Source of the DNA: DATARR01 sp034666985
Lineage (GTDB): Bacteria; Acidobacteriota; Thermoanaerobaculia; Multivoradales; UBA5704
DNA: 64,000 nt
NCBI GenBank assembly: GCA_034666985.1
Contig: JAXDKS010000069.1
Coordinates: 142,424-206,423 of the forward strand
Direction of reading: 5' to 3'
Positions 49,321-58,616 of the stretch are shown here, in pieces. The notes below the pieces were generated by a model that saw nothing but the letters and a program-made list of their open reading frames with translations, made no database searches and was not told the origin of the DNA. A program made the position numbers and the translations under genes. Every line of letters starts with the position of its first letter. Within the stretch, counting starts at the first letter, position 1.

Positions 49321-50814
49321 ATGAGCACCACGACGAGAATTGCATGGGTTTTCCTGTTGCTGGCTGGCGCTTCGGCGGCTTCGGCCACCACCTACGTCGC
49401 GATGTCGGATGAGGATCTCACGGACCAGGCCGCCGTCGTGGCCCGGGTGAAAGTCGTGGACGTGGCGCCGGGGCCCGCCTCCGCCATGCCCGCCACGGAC
49501 TACCTGGTCGAGGTGGAGGAGGTGGCCAAGGGCCATCTCCCGGGCTCCACGGTGGCGGTGCGGGTGCCCGGCGGCGTGCGGGCGGACGGCGTGGGCCTGA
49601 AGGTCTGGGGCGCGCCCGAGCTGCGGCCGGGAGAGGAGACTCTGCTCTTCCTCGAACCCGCGCCCGACGGCAGCTTCCGCATCCTCCACCTGATGCTGGG
49701 AGCCTTCCGCGCACGGACCGCGGAAAAGTCCACCCTGGCCGTCCGCGACCTTTCGGAGATGCACCGTCTGCGGCGCGCCGCGGGAGCCGATCTCGACGAG
49801 CCGGGCGTCCGGGACCTCGATCGCTTCGCGGCCTGGATCGCGGACCGGGCGCTGGGCCTCCGTCGCGCTCCCGACTACTGGCGGAAGGTGCCCGAAGAAA
49901 AGTACGCGCAGATCAATGGCCCCGACAATCTCCCGGTCCGCTGGTTCACCTTCGACTCCGGACGCAGCGTCAGTTGGAAGATGGATCCGGCGGGCCAGCC
50001 GGGGCTCGATCCGGCGCAGTCGGAGGCGGCGCTGCGGGCGGCGCTCGACGCCTGGAACGCGGATCCCACGAGCACGATCCAGTACATCTACGCCGGCACG
50101 ACCACGGCCACCGGCGGCCTGCGCGCCACCGACGGCGTCAACGCCGTGACGTTCAACGATCCGGGGAACGTCCACGTGCCCGGCACGTTCGACTGCCGGG
50201 CCGGCGGCATCCTGGCCATGGGCGGCCCCTACTTCTATCCGAGCACCCGCAGCTACCGCGGGCAGAGCTACCACGAAGCCTTCGAGGCCAACGTGGTGGT
50301 CAACGACGGCACGCAGTGCTACTTCGCCAACAACCCTGTGGTCCTCGCGGAGGTGTTGGCCCACGAGCTGGGGCACACCCTGGGGTTCAATCATTCGGCG
50401 GAAGGCAACGCCCTGATGCGAGCGACGGCCCACAACGACGGCCGGGGGGCGCGGCTCGCCGACGACGACCGGATGGCGGCCTCGTCGGTCTATGGCGACG
50501 GCAGCTTCCAGCCCGCGCCGCCCCCGCCCCCTACGGTCTCGACCCCGCTGAAGCTCACGGCGGCACCGGCCTCGCGCACCGAGATCCGGCTCGCCTGGGC
50601 GAACGCGCCGCAGCAGACCGAGGAGCTGCGGCTCGAATGCCAGGAGAAGGGCGGGGCCTACCGGCCGCTCCAGACGCTGCCGGCGGAGACGACGGAGACC
50701 GTGCTGGGAGGGCTCAAGGCGAACAGCACCTACGTCTTCCGCGTCGTGGCGGTCGACGCGGCGGGAAGGGCGGTGGGAGTGAGCAACGGGGTCCGGGTCC
50801 GCACCCGGAAGTAG
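49321..50814 (+). CDS. Secreted matrixin-like zinc metalloprotease with fibronectin III domain
   Basis: Encodes 497 aa; GGAGAG precedes the ATG. A signal peptide (RIAWVFLLLAGASAASA) is followed by an N-terminal region that may be a propeptide (about 25-200), then a metzincin catalytic domain with the zinc site HELGHTLGFNH at 348-358 and the Met-turn ALM shortly after. A fibronectin III domain occupies about 405-495 (SRTEIRLAWANAPQ, LKANSTYVFRVVAVD). It would cut extracellular proteins or process surface fibres. It carries the same palindrome-sigma-54 signature as the c-di-GMP and fibre genes. Confidence 0.88.
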   Translation: MSTTTRIAWVFLLLAGASAASATTYVAMSDEDLTDQAAVVARVKVVDVAPGPASAMPATDYLVEVEEVAKGHLPGSTVAVRVPGGVRADGVGLKVWGAPELRPGEETLLFLEPAPDGSFRILHLMLGAFRARTAEKSTLAVRDLSEMHRLRRAAGADLDEPGVRDLDRFAAWIADRALGLRRAPDYWRKVPEEKYAQINGPDNLPVRWFTFDSGRSVSWKMDPAGQPGLDPAQSEAALRAALDAWNADPTSTIQYIYAGTTTATGGLRATDGVNAVTFNDPGNVHVPGTFDCRAGGILAMGGPYFYPSTRSYRGQSYHEAFEANVVVNDGTQCYFANNPVVLAEVLAHELGHTLGFNHSAEGNALMRATAHNDGRGARLADDDRMAASSVYGDGSFQPAPPPPPTVSTPLKLTAAPASRTEIRLAWANAPQQTEELRLECQEKGGAYRPLQTLPAETTETVLGGLKANSTYVFRVVAVDAAGRAVGVSNGVRVRTRK

Positions 50815-50843
50815 CCGGCGCAGGGCCGCGGTGGCGAGGGCTC

Positions 50844-51152
50844 CTACCTTGCCACCGCCCGCAGCCGGTCCAGGATCGTCTCCACCGTCCCATCCTCCAC
50901 CTCCACCCCGCCGGCCAGGCACCCCTTCAGCAGGCGCTCCAGGACGCGGGCGTGCTCGGTGACCTCGGGGAAGCCGAAGGTGGCGCCCGTCCCCACCAGG
51001 GAGTGGGCGAGGCGGTGGAAGTGGCGCAGGGGCTCGGCCGTCCAGCCGGCGTCCCGGGCGGCGGCGCGGGCCGCCTCGAGCTCGGCGAGACGCTCGGGGA
51101 GACGGCCGGCGAAGTACAGCCGCAGCTCCTCCGCTGCCGGATCGACCTCCAT
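50844..51152 (-). CDS. Histidine phosphotransfer (Hpt) protein
   Basis: Encodes 102 aa from ATG 51152 (a TTG at 51164, overlapping the regulator stop as TTGA, is the alternative). The four-helix Hpt core shows the site FHRLAHSLVGTGATFGFPEV, whose His and Gly residues match the phosphotransfer motif. It would relay phosphate between a hybrid kinase and a receiver. It is coupled to the receiver gene upstream; the two may work with a hybrid kinase such as the one at 28423. Confidence 0.82.
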   Translation of the reverse strand: MEVDPAAEELRLYFAGRLPERLAELEAARAAARDAGWTAEPLRHFHRLAHSLVGTGATFGFPEVTEHARVLERLLKGCLAGGVEVEDGTVETILDRLRAVAR

Positions 51153-51160
51153 GGCGGGCC

Positions 51161-51550
51161 TCAAGGGAGGGACGACCAGATCTCCCGCACGGTCTCGGCG
51201 AGACGCATGGGGTCGAAGGGTTTGCCGATCACCTCCACCGCCCCCAGGGCCTTGTAGCCGGACACCTCGTGGGCCTGCACCCGCGCCGTCATGAAGATCA
51301 CCGGCGTGGCGTCTCCTCCCGGCAGCCGGCGCAGGGCCTCCAGCGTGGCGGGCCCGTCCATGCCAGGCATCATCACGTCGAGCAGCACGAGGTCGGGGAC
51401 GAACTCCGCGAAGCGGGAGAGGGCCTCGGCCCCCGAGCCGCAGACGAGCACGCGGAAGCCGCCCAGGGATTCCAGGGCCAGCGTGGCGACGACCTGGATG
51501 TCGGGGTCGTCCTCCACGAACAGGATGCGCGATAAGGGCGAACGTTCCAT
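51161..51550 (-). CDS. Single-domain response regulator
   Basis: Encodes 129 aa from ATG 51550. A full receiver: FVEDDPDI, acceptor in LVLLDVMMPGMDG, the Thr of VIFMTARVQAHE, Lys of EVIGKPFDP. No output domain. With the adjacent Hpt protein it forms a phosphorelay module. It is divergent from the OmpR-type regulator at 51658. Confidence 0.92.
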   Translation of the reverse strand: MERSPLSRILFVEDDPDIQVVATLALESLGGFRVLVCGSGAEALSRFAEFVPDLVLLDVMMPGMDGPATLEALRRLPGGDATPVIFMTARVQAHEVSGYKALGAVEVIGKPFDPMRLAETVREIWSSLP

Positions 51551-51657
51551 GATGCTCAAGAGACGATGGATCGGAGTCTGGAGAAGGAAGATTACGGGCC
51601 GCATTACAGGAAGGGTCGCCCTAAGATACTATGAGCCAGTCTTGAGGAAGGCACAGC

Positions 51658-52386
51658 TTGTCCGATAAAGCCTCTGTTCCCGACGAGCGGTCGTGCCGCA
51701 GTGTCCTCGCCGTCGAAGACGATCCCGACCTGCTGCGGCTGATCCGGCGTGAGCTGGAGTCCGCCGGCTTCGAGGTCTGGGCGTGTCCGTCGGCAGAGGA
51801 GGCTCTGGAGACCGTGGCCCGCAAGGGGCCGCCGCACCTGGCGCTGGTGGACATCCTGCTGCCGGGGGCGGACGGGCTGTCGCTCGCCCGCAAGCTCCAC
51901 GAGTGGAGCGATCTGCCCATCGTCATGCTGACCTCGGTGGACGAGGAGGAGACGGTGGTGCGGGCCATCGAATCGTTCGCCGAGGACTACATCCGCAAGC
52001 CGTTCAAGTCCCGCGAGATGGTGGCGCGGGTGGAGCGGGTGTGCCGGCGCATGGGCGACTTCGCCTACACTCTGCAGCCGGTCGTGCGGGTGGACGCGTG
52101 CCTCGCTATCGACTTCGCGCACCAGCGGGCGGTGGTGGACGGCCGCCCCGTGGCCCTGACCTCCACCGAGACCAAGCTCCTCTACGTGCTGATGCGCAAC
52201 GCCGGCCGGGTAGTGACCACCGAGTTCCTGCTGCGCCGGCTGTGGCCTTCCGACGAGGTGTTCGAGGACACGCTGCGCGTCCACGTCCACCGTCTGCGGG
52301 GCAAGATCGAGCCGGAGCCCTCCCGTCCCAGCTACGTTGTCACCGAGCGGGGAACCGGGTATCGTTTCCCCCCGGTTTCCAAGTGA
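51658..52386 (+). CDS. OmpR/PhoB-family response regulator
   Basis: Encodes 242 aa from a TTG with GAGGAAGG 7 nt upstream. Receiver residues 15-130 (AVEDDPDLLRL, acceptor in ALVDILLPGADG, Lys of YIRKPFKSRE) and a winged-helix DNA-binding domain 145-240 (VALTSTETKLLYVLMRNAGR, VHVHRLRGKIEP, GTGYRFPPV). It controls unknown genes. The stop overlaps the GTG of the HAMP-Ser/Thr kinase (GTGA), the place where a histidine kinase is normally found; no histidine kinase is adjacent. Confidence 0.93.
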   Translation: MSDKASVPDERSCRSVLAVEDDPDLLRLIRRELESAGFEVWACPSAEEALETVARKGPPHLALVDILLPGADGLSLARKLHEWSDLPIVMLTSVDEEETVVRAIESFAEDYIRKPFKSREMVARVERVCRRMGDFAYTLQPVVRVDACLAIDFAHQRAVVDGRPVALTSTETKLLYVLMRNAGRVVTTEFLLRRLWPSDEVFEDTLRVHVHRLRGKIEPEPSRPSYVVTERGTGYRFPPVSK

Positions 52387-54347
52387 ATCCATCGAAGCTG
52401 CCGCGTTTCCGGCTCACCCTGCTCACCCGCGTCGCCTTGGCCCTGGCGGCGGTGGGACTGCTGCCGCTCGCCATCTCCTACTTCGGGCTGGTGGACGTCA
52501 ACCGCGACGCTCTCTTCGAGCAGATGCTCAAGACCCACTCGCTGGCGGCCGAGACCGCCGCCTCCCGCGTCGCCGCCTTCCTCGACACCCGACTCTCACT
52601 GGCCCGCGGCCTGGCGGCGAGCCAGGCCATGGCGGATCCCCGCTCGCCGGAGGCGCAGGAGCTGCTGGTGCAGAGCCTCCAGGCGTGGTCTTCCCTCGGC
52701 GTCGAAGCGGTGGCCGTGGTCAACCCCCGGGGCGAGACGGTGATGCGGGTGCAGCTCAAGGACCCGGGGTCGCGGCGGCGCGCCGAGGCGGGTCTCGCCG
52801 GGCCCTGGCCGCGGCCGGTCTCCATCCTGCCCGGCGTCAAGCCGCCGGTGGTGCGGGTCTCGGCCCTCCTCCCCCAGGGCGCGGGCGCCGTGCGCCTGAT
52901 CTGCGAAGGCTCGCTGCTCGACGAGGTGCTGCACCCCGAGGAGCTGCGGCAGGAGGCCGAGGTGGCCCTCGCGGATCAGAGCGGCCGGCTGCTGCTCGGC
53001 AACGACCGCTCCCTCGCCGCCTTCCCGCCGGCGCTGGTTGTCAACGCCCTCTCGGGCCAGTTGCGGGGTGCCGGCCGCTTCCGCGACCGCCGGGGCGCCG
53101 AGGTGCTGGGCGCCACCGCCCAAGTGCCGGGTACCGACTGGCTCGTGCTCTCGCGCCAGCCGGCGCGGGTGGCTGAGACGGTAGCGGGGAGGCTGCGGCG
53201 GCGCTCGGCCCAGGCCCTGGGGCTGGCCCTGCTGCTCATCGCCGCGCTCTCGGGCGGCGCCTGGGTGGCGGTGGTGCGGCCCATCCGCCAGCTCGCCCGG
53301 GAGCAGCGCCAGTTGGCGAAGGCCGGTCCGACCCTGTCCGCCGGCCATGAGATCGATGACCTGCGTCGCAGCTTCGAAGCCCTGCGGCGCGGCATCTCCG
53401 AGCGCGAGGCCCTGGGCGACGTGTTCCTCGGCCGCTACCAGGTGGTGGAGTTCATCGCCGCGGGCGGCATGGGCACCGTCTTTCGCGGCTGGGACCCCAA
53501 GCTGCAGCGGCCGGTGGCGTTGAAGACGGTGCGGCTGGGGGTGGACCTCCTCCCCGAGAAGCGCCAGCAGCTCATCATCCAACTCGTGCGCGAGGCGGTG
53601 ACGGCGGCGCGCTTCAGCCACCCCAACGTGGTCGCCGTCTATGACGTGGAGGATGCTCCCGACGGCGCCTTCATGGCCCTGGAGTACGTCGAGGGGTTGA
53701 GCCTCGAGCACCTGCTGCTGCGCCGCGGCCGGCTGAGCCCGGCGGAGGTGGCGCCGCTGGGCGCGGCCATCGCCCGCGGCCTCGCCGCCGCTCACGCCCG
53801 CGACATCGTGCACCGCGACGTCAAGCCGGCGAACGTGCTGCTAGGGCGCGACGGCACCATCAAGGTGACGGACTTCGGCATTGCGGACTTCGTGGCCGCG
53901 GCCAGCCGCGCCGAGGGTCTGGTCTTCGGCACGCCGGGCTACCTGCCGCCCGAGAGCCTGCGGGGGGCCGGCCATACCCGGTCCGGGGACCTGTTCGCGC
54001 TGGGGGTGATCCTCTACGAGTGCCTCACCGGCGCCAAGCCGTTCGGCGGCCTGCAGGTGGCGGACATGATCCAGTCCACCCTCTTCGGCGTCCTCAAGCC
54101 GCCGGGCGCGCGGGCGGCGGGGATTCCCCCGGAGCTGGAGTCGCTGGTGCTCATCCTCCTGGACCAGGACCCCGCCCGCCGTCCCGCGAACGCCGCCGCC
54201 GTGGCCGAAGAGCTCGACCGCATCGACGCCCGCCACGGCTACTGCTGGCAGCTCGACGAAGCCCTCCCCGAGCCGTCCACGGAGATGTCGCCGAGCCTCA
54301 CCGTCGAGGCGCAGTGGGTGCCCACGGCGCGGGTGGAAGTGGGGTAG
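52383..54347 (+). CDS. Membrane sensor with HAMP domain and cytoplasmic Ser/Thr kinase
   Basis: Encodes 654 aa. Two transmembrane helices (12-34 and 277-298) flank a 240-residue periplasmic sensor of dCache-like character (ETVMRVQLKD, LADQSGRLLLGNDRS). A HAMP domain (299-348) then joins to an active-looking Hanks-type kinase: glycine loop IAAGGMGTVF, Lys381 in VALKTV, HRDVKPAN (477-484), DFG (497-499), and a normal C-lobe to about 630. This is the build of a histidine kinase sensor with a Ser/Thr kinase as output. It is coupled to the OmpR-type gene by GTGA. Confidence 0.92.
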   Translation: MNPSKLPRFRLTLLTRVALALAAVGLLPLAISYFGLVDVNRDALFEQMLKTHSLAAETAASRVAAFLDTRLSLARGLAASQAMADPRSPEAQELLVQSLQAWSSLGVEAVAVVNPRGETVMRVQLKDPGSRRRAEAGLAGPWPRPVSILPGVKPPVVRVSALLPQGAGAVRLICEGSLLDEVLHPEELRQEAEVALADQSGRLLLGNDRSLAAFPPALVVNALSGQLRGAGRFRDRRGAEVLGATAQVPGTDWLVLSRQPARVAETVAGRLRRRSAQALGLALLLIAALSGGAWVAVVRPIRQLAREQRQLAKAGPTLSAGHEIDDLRRSFEALRRGISEREALGDVFLGRYQVVEFIAAGGMGTVFRGWDPKLQRPVALKTVRLGVDLLPEKRQQLIIQLVREAVTAARFSHPNVVAVYDVEDAPDGAFMALEYVEGLSLEHLLLRRGRLSPAEVAPLGAAIARGLAAAHARDIVHRDVKPANVLLGRDGTIKVTDFGIADFVAAASRAEGLVFGTPGYLPPESLRGAGHTRSGDLFALGVILYECLTGAKPFGGLQVADMIQSTLFGVLKPPGARAAGIPPELESLVLILLDQDPARRPANAAAVAEELDRIDARHGYCWQLDEALPEPSTEMSPSLTVEAQWVPTARVEVG

Positions 54348-54360
54348 GGGTGATGAGGGC

Positions 54361-56172
54361 CTACCGCGCCCGCAGCACGATCTCCTTCGTGCTCCGGTTG
54401 CCCACCATGTCGACCGCCTCCACCTCCAGCACCACGCGGCCCCCTTCGATGCGGCTCTTGAGCATCAGCCGGTCGACGCCGGCGCCGGCGTCCTCAGCGG
54501 CGATCCAGAGGATGCGGTCGTCGAGCAGATCGTCCTTGCCGTCGGCGGAGACCCGGGTGTCCGGCGCGGCGAGGAACGCCTGCGGGCGGTCGCTCCGGAT
54601 CTCCACCGGGAGCTGGGTGTAGACGTCCCCCCGGTCCTTCACCCAGGGCAGGGGCAGTTGCCAGACCCCGGCGTAGGACCGCCAGGCATCGCGGGCCGGC
54701 ACGCCGCCCGAGCGCCGGCCGCGCAGACGGCGGCGGTTGCGCTCGGTGTCGGGGGCCAGCCGGTCGGCGAGCGATTTCGGATCGCCCACCTCCCAGCGGA
54801 TGCCCGGCGGCGCGGCGTCGGTGATGAAGGCGACGGGCGCCACGGCGGCGCGATGGCCGCAGCCGTCGAGCACGAAGGCACCCGCGGTGTGCTCGCCGGC
54901 GCTCCACGCGGCCGGCCAAGCCGTCTCCTCCTTGCCGCCGATTACCGGCACCCAGCGCGGCACCCAGCGCGCCGGCGCGCCGTCAGCTCCGGTGGCCGTC
55001 ACCTGGATGGTGGCGTTGGCAGCGGTGAACAGCCGCTCGCCCACCCGCACCTGGGGGCCGGCAATCTGCAGGCTGCCCGCCGGCGGCTGGACGCCCGTGC
55101 TGTCGGAGGTGACGGCGAGGCGGGAACCCTCGCTGGGGTAGCCGTCGAGCCCGGAAGCGCTGCGGGCCGTCACCCGCCAGTAGTAGTCGCCCACGGGCAG
55201 GGGAGTGGCGGAGCGCCACTGCGTCCCCGTCTCGCCCGTCTGCCGCGCCACCAGCTCGGTGCAGGCCGCGTCACGGCAGATCTCGACGGTATAGGAGCCG
55301 GCCTCCGGCACCGCCTGCCAACGGAAGAGGGGATCAGCGCAGGCCCGCTCGTCGCCGGCCGCCGGCTCGGTGCCCGTCGGGGCGGGAAGCAGCTTCTCGG
55401 GGGGCGTCGGCGGGCCCGAGGGAGCCACCGAGGTGCCCATGCCGCGCGGCACCTGGACCTTGGCGCCGCCGGCCTCCACCTCGCTCTCGCCGCCATAGAC
55501 GCTGACCTTGGCGCTCCCCTCCTCGGCGCGGCGGGCGCGGGTCTGGGCACCGCCGGCCTTGTCGGGCCGCGAGGTGGTGCGAGAGGCGCCGACGACGATC
55601 TCCACCTCCGGTGCGGCCACGGCCGCCACCGTGGAGCGCGCGTCGAGGTCGGCCTGCCCCTGCATCAGCTCGATGGCCTTCCTCTCCACCCCCTTGAGGT
55701 TCGAGCCCGAGCGGCGGAGGAAGACCAGGGAGTCCTCGGTCACCGTCAGCCGGGCGCCGTCGGCGAAGCGCAGCTCCGCGGAGGACTGGGCGAAGGTGTG
55801 GACGCCGTCGCGCTCCACCAGCACGTCGTCCACCTGGGCCTCCTTCCAGCCGATGGGCGACGGCTGCTCCTCGACCTGCCGCGACAGCCGGTTAACGGTG
55901 GCCACCGGGAGGACCGGCCGCACCGCCGGGATGCGGATGCGCTGTCCGGGCTCGATGCGGTTGGGATCGGCGATGCCGGGATTGAGGCGGTGGAGCTCCT
56001 TCCAGAGCTGAACTGAGCCCAGGAAGCGGGTGGCGATCCCCTCCAGCGTCTCCCCCGGGCGCACCGTGTGCCAGACGGTCGCGCCCGCCGCAGGCGTTTG
56101 TGCCTCCACCCCCAGGGGGGCGAGCAGCGGAGCGAGGAGGCATCCTGCGATGGCGATCAGGCGTCGGTTCAT
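54361..56172 (-). CDS. Exported LysM-FecR envelope protein
   Basis: Encodes 603 aa from ATG 56172. Signal peptide (LIAIAGCLLAPLLAPLGVEA), LysM peptidoglycan-binding domain at 33-83 (WHTVRPGETLEGIATRFLG), a FecR domain at about 120-230 (ADGARLTVTEDSLVFLRR), a fibronectin-like domain (about 285-360; AVPEAGSYTVEICRD), then Ig-like modules and a C-terminal strand region. Proteins of this type anchor in or near the peptidoglycan and may be a fibre anchor or envelope scaffold. It converges with the HAMP kinase gene, 13 bp between stops. Confidence 0.85.
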   Translation of the reverse strand: MNRRLIAIAGCLLAPLLAPLGVEAQTPAAGATVWHTVRPGETLEGIATRFLGSVQLWKELHRLNPGIADPNRIEPGQRIRIPAVRPVLPVATVNRLSRQVEEQPSPIGWKEAQVDDVLVERDGVHTFAQSSAELRFADGARLTVTEDSLVFLRRSGSNLKGVERKAIELMQGQADLDARSTVAAVAAPEVEIVVGASRTTSRPDKAGGAQTRARRAEEGSAKVSVYGGESEVEAGGAKVQVPRGMGTSVAPSGPPTPPEKLLPAPTGTEPAAGDERACADPLFRWQAVPEAGSYTVEICRDAACTELVARQTGETGTQWRSATPLPVGDYYWRVTARSASGLDGYPSEGSRLAVTSDSTGVQPPAGSLQIAGPQVRVGERLFTAANATIQVTATGADGAPARWVPRWVPVIGGKEETAWPAAWSAGEHTAGAFVLDGCGHRAAVAPVAFITDAAPPGIRWEVGDPKSLADRLAPDTERNRRRLRGRRSGGVPARDAWRSYAGVWQLPLPWVKDRGDVYTQLPVEIRSDRPQAFLAAPDTRVSADGKDDLLDDRILWIAAEDAGAGVDRLMLKSRIEGGRVVLEVEAVDMVGNRSTKEIVLRAR

Positions 56173-56284
56173 TGGTGCGGTCCCTCTCCCGTCCATCGAA
56201 ATCCATCCGGACGGCTCGTTGCGGATCGTTCCCTACAGTGGTACCCGTATACTAATCCGCCTTTGGGTCGGGGAGCGAGATGAC

Positions 56285-57415
56285 ATGAAGACGGTTTTGG
56301 TAGTCGATGACGAGCCCTCGGTGCTCTTCGCGCTGGCGGAGGGGCTCGCGGACAGGCGGCGTGGGGTCAAGGTGGCCACCGCCGGCAGCGGCGTGGAGGC
56401 CATCGCCCTGCTCGAAGGCGAGCGCATCGACCTCGTGCTCACCGATCTGCGGATGCCCGAGATGGACGGCTTCGAGCTGCTGGCCTACCTGCGGCGCAAC
56501 TTCGCCTCCCTGCCGGTGATCGTGATGACCGCCCTGGGCGGCGCCGAGACCGCCGACCGGCTGGACGGCGTCGTGGAGTGCTTTACCAAGCCGTTCAACG
56601 TGCCGGACCTCAAGCTGAAGATCGCCGATCTGCTGGCCCAGCGGGTCAAGGGGCGGGTGGAGAACATCACCCTCCCTTCCTTCCTGCAGCTCCTGGAGCT
56701 GGAGCGCAAGACGTGCACCCTCGGCATCACCTCCCTGGGCCGGGCGGGGCGGCTCTTCTTCCGCGGCGGCCGGTTGGTGGGGGCCGAGACGGGGGAGCTC
56801 GCCGGCCAGGAGGCGGCCCTGGAGATCGTCACCTGGGAGGACGCCGACATCGAGATCGCCGACGGCTGCCCGCCGGTGAAGCCCGAGATCGACGCCGGCC
56901 TCCACTACCTCCTCATGGAAGGGATGCGGCTCAAGGACGAGCACGAGGGAGGGCTGCCGCACCGGCCCGCGTCCGCGCCGGCCCGCGCCGAGACGCGTCC
57001 GGCACGGCGCCGCAAGCCGGGGGCGGACGCCCGCGCCGCCGTGACCGAGGCGCTCCAGCGGGGACGGAGCATCAAGGGCTCCCTGGGCCTCCTCCTGGTG
57101 GACACGGACACCGGTGCGGTGGCCGACGCGGCCGGCCTCCCGGAGGGGACGACGCTGGGAGCGGAGATGGCCGGAGCGGTGGCCGAGCTGCTGCGCGAGC
57201 AGCGGCGGGCGCGGCGCCAGGCGGGCCGGGAGGAGCTCCTCGAGGAGGTCCTGCTCACCACCTCCGACCTCTACTATATCGCCCGCGGCCTGGGCGCCGG
57301 AGAGGAGCACTTCCTTCTCCTCATCCTCGACCGGCACCACGGCAACCTGGCGCGGGCCCAGCTCGACCTGGTGAGCATCGAGCGCTCGCTGGCGGTGACC
57401 AACCTGGGGACGTAG
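56285..57415 (+). CDS. Response regulator with PATAN and roadblock-like domains
   Basis: Encodes 376 aa. Receiver 1-120 with intact D54 (VLTDLRMPEMDG) and Lys in CFTKPFNVPD; PATAN/DUF4388 domain at about 130-230 (TLPSFLQLLELERKTCTLGI); a C-terminal region about 265-376 (GRSIKGSLGLLLVDTDTGAV, FLLLILDRHHGNLARAQLDL) that looks like a roadblock/LC7 (MglB-like) fold. Such proteins often act on small GTPases or polarity systems. The receiver keeps its acceptor Asp, unlike the two pseudo-receiver PATAN proteins at 24.4-27.7 kb. Divergent from the LysM protein. Confidence 0.85.
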   Translation: MKTVLVVDDEPSVLFALAEGLADRRRGVKVATAGSGVEAIALLEGERIDLVLTDLRMPEMDGFELLAYLRRNFASLPVIVMTALGGAETADRLDGVVECFTKPFNVPDLKLKIADLLAQRVKGRVENITLPSFLQLLELERKTCTLGITSLGRAGRLFFRGGRLVGAETGELAGQEAALEIVTWEDADIEIADGCPPVKPEIDAGLHYLLMEGMRLKDEHEGGLPHRPASAPARAETRPARRRKPGADARAAVTEALQRGRSIKGSLGLLLVDTDTGAVADAAGLPEGTTLGAEMAGAVAELLREQRRARRQAGREELLEEVLLTTSDLYYIARGLGAGEEHFLLLILDRHHGNLARAQLDLVSIERSLAVTNLGT

Positions 57416-57461
57416 GTGCGCTGCGCGCACCTACTCGTCGCTCTGGTGCGCAGAGCGCACC
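57412..57461. repeat. Two tandem REP-like hairpins beside the Rpn gene
   Basis: GTAGGTGCGC-TGC-GCGCACCTAC (57412-57434) and GGTGCGC-AGA-GCGCACC (57445-57461) are perfect stems sharing the GGTGCGC unit, overlapping the stop codon of the PATAN regulator. Confidence 0.8.
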
Positions 57462-57469
57462 CTACAGGA

Positions 57470-58411
57470 TCAGTCCCGGAAGATGTCCTGCAGACTTTGG
57501 GCCGTCAGAGCTCGCTCGCCCCACTCCAGGAGGCGGTCCGCATCCGCAGACCACACCCGGTCCTCGGTCTCGGGCTCCAGAGGACCGAACTTCAATCGGA
57601 GCAGCCGGAGCACCACCCGGGCCTCTCCCTCCTGGCGGCCTTTTTCCAGGATTTCACGGTTCCAACGATCGATGCTTTCAGCCAGCATGGTTTCGAGCTC
57701 CTCCAGAGTGAGTGTGACGGCTTCCTCCTGAGACAGTCCGAAGCGCGGCAGGATGACCTTCTGCAGCCAGATCTCAAAGGCCCGCCGCAAGGCAGCCTCG
57801 GCTGGGGGAATCGACCGCCGCAGCCGATGAACGCTCGCATGGACCTCCGACCAGTCGCGGCTCTTCTCGATGAGGAACAGGTCGGCCACCGGACTGTTCA
57901 GCGCTGCCAGATCCTCCCGGGAGTAGGCCGCCTCGTCCACCAGCCGGTAGCGCAACTGCGGCCGGTAAATTTCCGCTGAGGAATCCAGATCTCCAATCAA
58001 GGAACCGAGGGCCGTCGCCACGTGCCACGGCTCCCATCCATTGTAGACCAGGACAGGGATGACCGGCGGCAGCTTTCTCCAGGCGGCCGCCGGCTGGCCG
58101 GCCATAAGCTTCTGGTAGAAGAGGCCCTCGTAGCCCATGAAACGGACGGGCATGGTGAGGTCGGGCCGCGACTGGAATTCCAGCAGAACATAGACGTCGG
58201 ACGGCTCTTCTTCGTCCTTGCGCCGAAACTTCCAGATGAGATCGCTTTCGCGGTTCTCATGCTTATCGGAGACGAAAGAAGCGTCGGCGAGCTCGCCGGA
58301 GTCGAGATCGATACACTCCACCCACCGTTCACCCACGATCTCCCACAGGAGGTCCTGGATCATGCGACGATGGGAGAAGAACAGGCGGTAGCTGAGGTCG
58401 TGTTGGCCCAC
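57470..58411 (-). CDS. Rpn-family recombination-promoting nuclease/putative transposase
   Basis: Encodes 313 aa. The N-terminal PD-(D/E)XK nuclease fold matches YhgA/Rpn proteins (PF04754): HDLSYRLFFSHRRMIQDLL, DASFV, SDLIWKFR, and the core VYVLLEFQSRPDLTMPVRF with its Glu-x-Gln. The C-terminal half is helical and charged (LTLEELETMLAESIDRWNRE). Rpn proteins cut DNA and raise recombination; they are often transferred between genomes. REP-like hairpins lie beside its stop. An intact frame suggests it is still functional. Confidence 0.85.
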   Translation of the reverse strand: MGQHDLSYRLFFSHRRMIQDLLWEIVGERWVECIDLDSGELADASFVSDKHENRESDLIWKFRRKDEEEPSDVYVLLEFQSRPDLTMPVRFMGYEGLFYQKLMAGQPAAAWRKLPPVIPVLVYNGWEPWHVATALGSLIGDLDSSAEIYRPQLRYRLVDEAAYSREDLAALNSPVADLFLIEKSRDWSEVHASVHRLRRSIPPAEAALRRAFEIWLQKVILPRFGLSQEEAVTLTLEELETMLAESIDRWNREILEKGRQEGEARVVLRLLRLKFGPLEPETEDRVWSADADRLLEWGERALTAQSLQDIFRD

Positions 58412-58616
58412 AATTTTTTCCGTCTAGACTCTATCATGAAGCCCAGCGGGGTAACGTCTACTGGAGACGCTAAGCAGCTGCAGGCCAGCGGGGCACCGCC
58501 CTCTGAAACCAGCTCCCATTTCCCGGTGAGGGCGTACCCCTACAGGATCGGCGTGAACCCCTCGTCCGCCTCCTGCACCAGCAGCAGGTGGACCGCCGTT
58601 TGGTTTGCTCGGGGTT

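Noticed and set aside
57470..58411. Insertion sequence transposase
   Set aside because: The protein is an Rpn-type nuclease; I see no terminal inverted repeats or target-site duplication flanking it.
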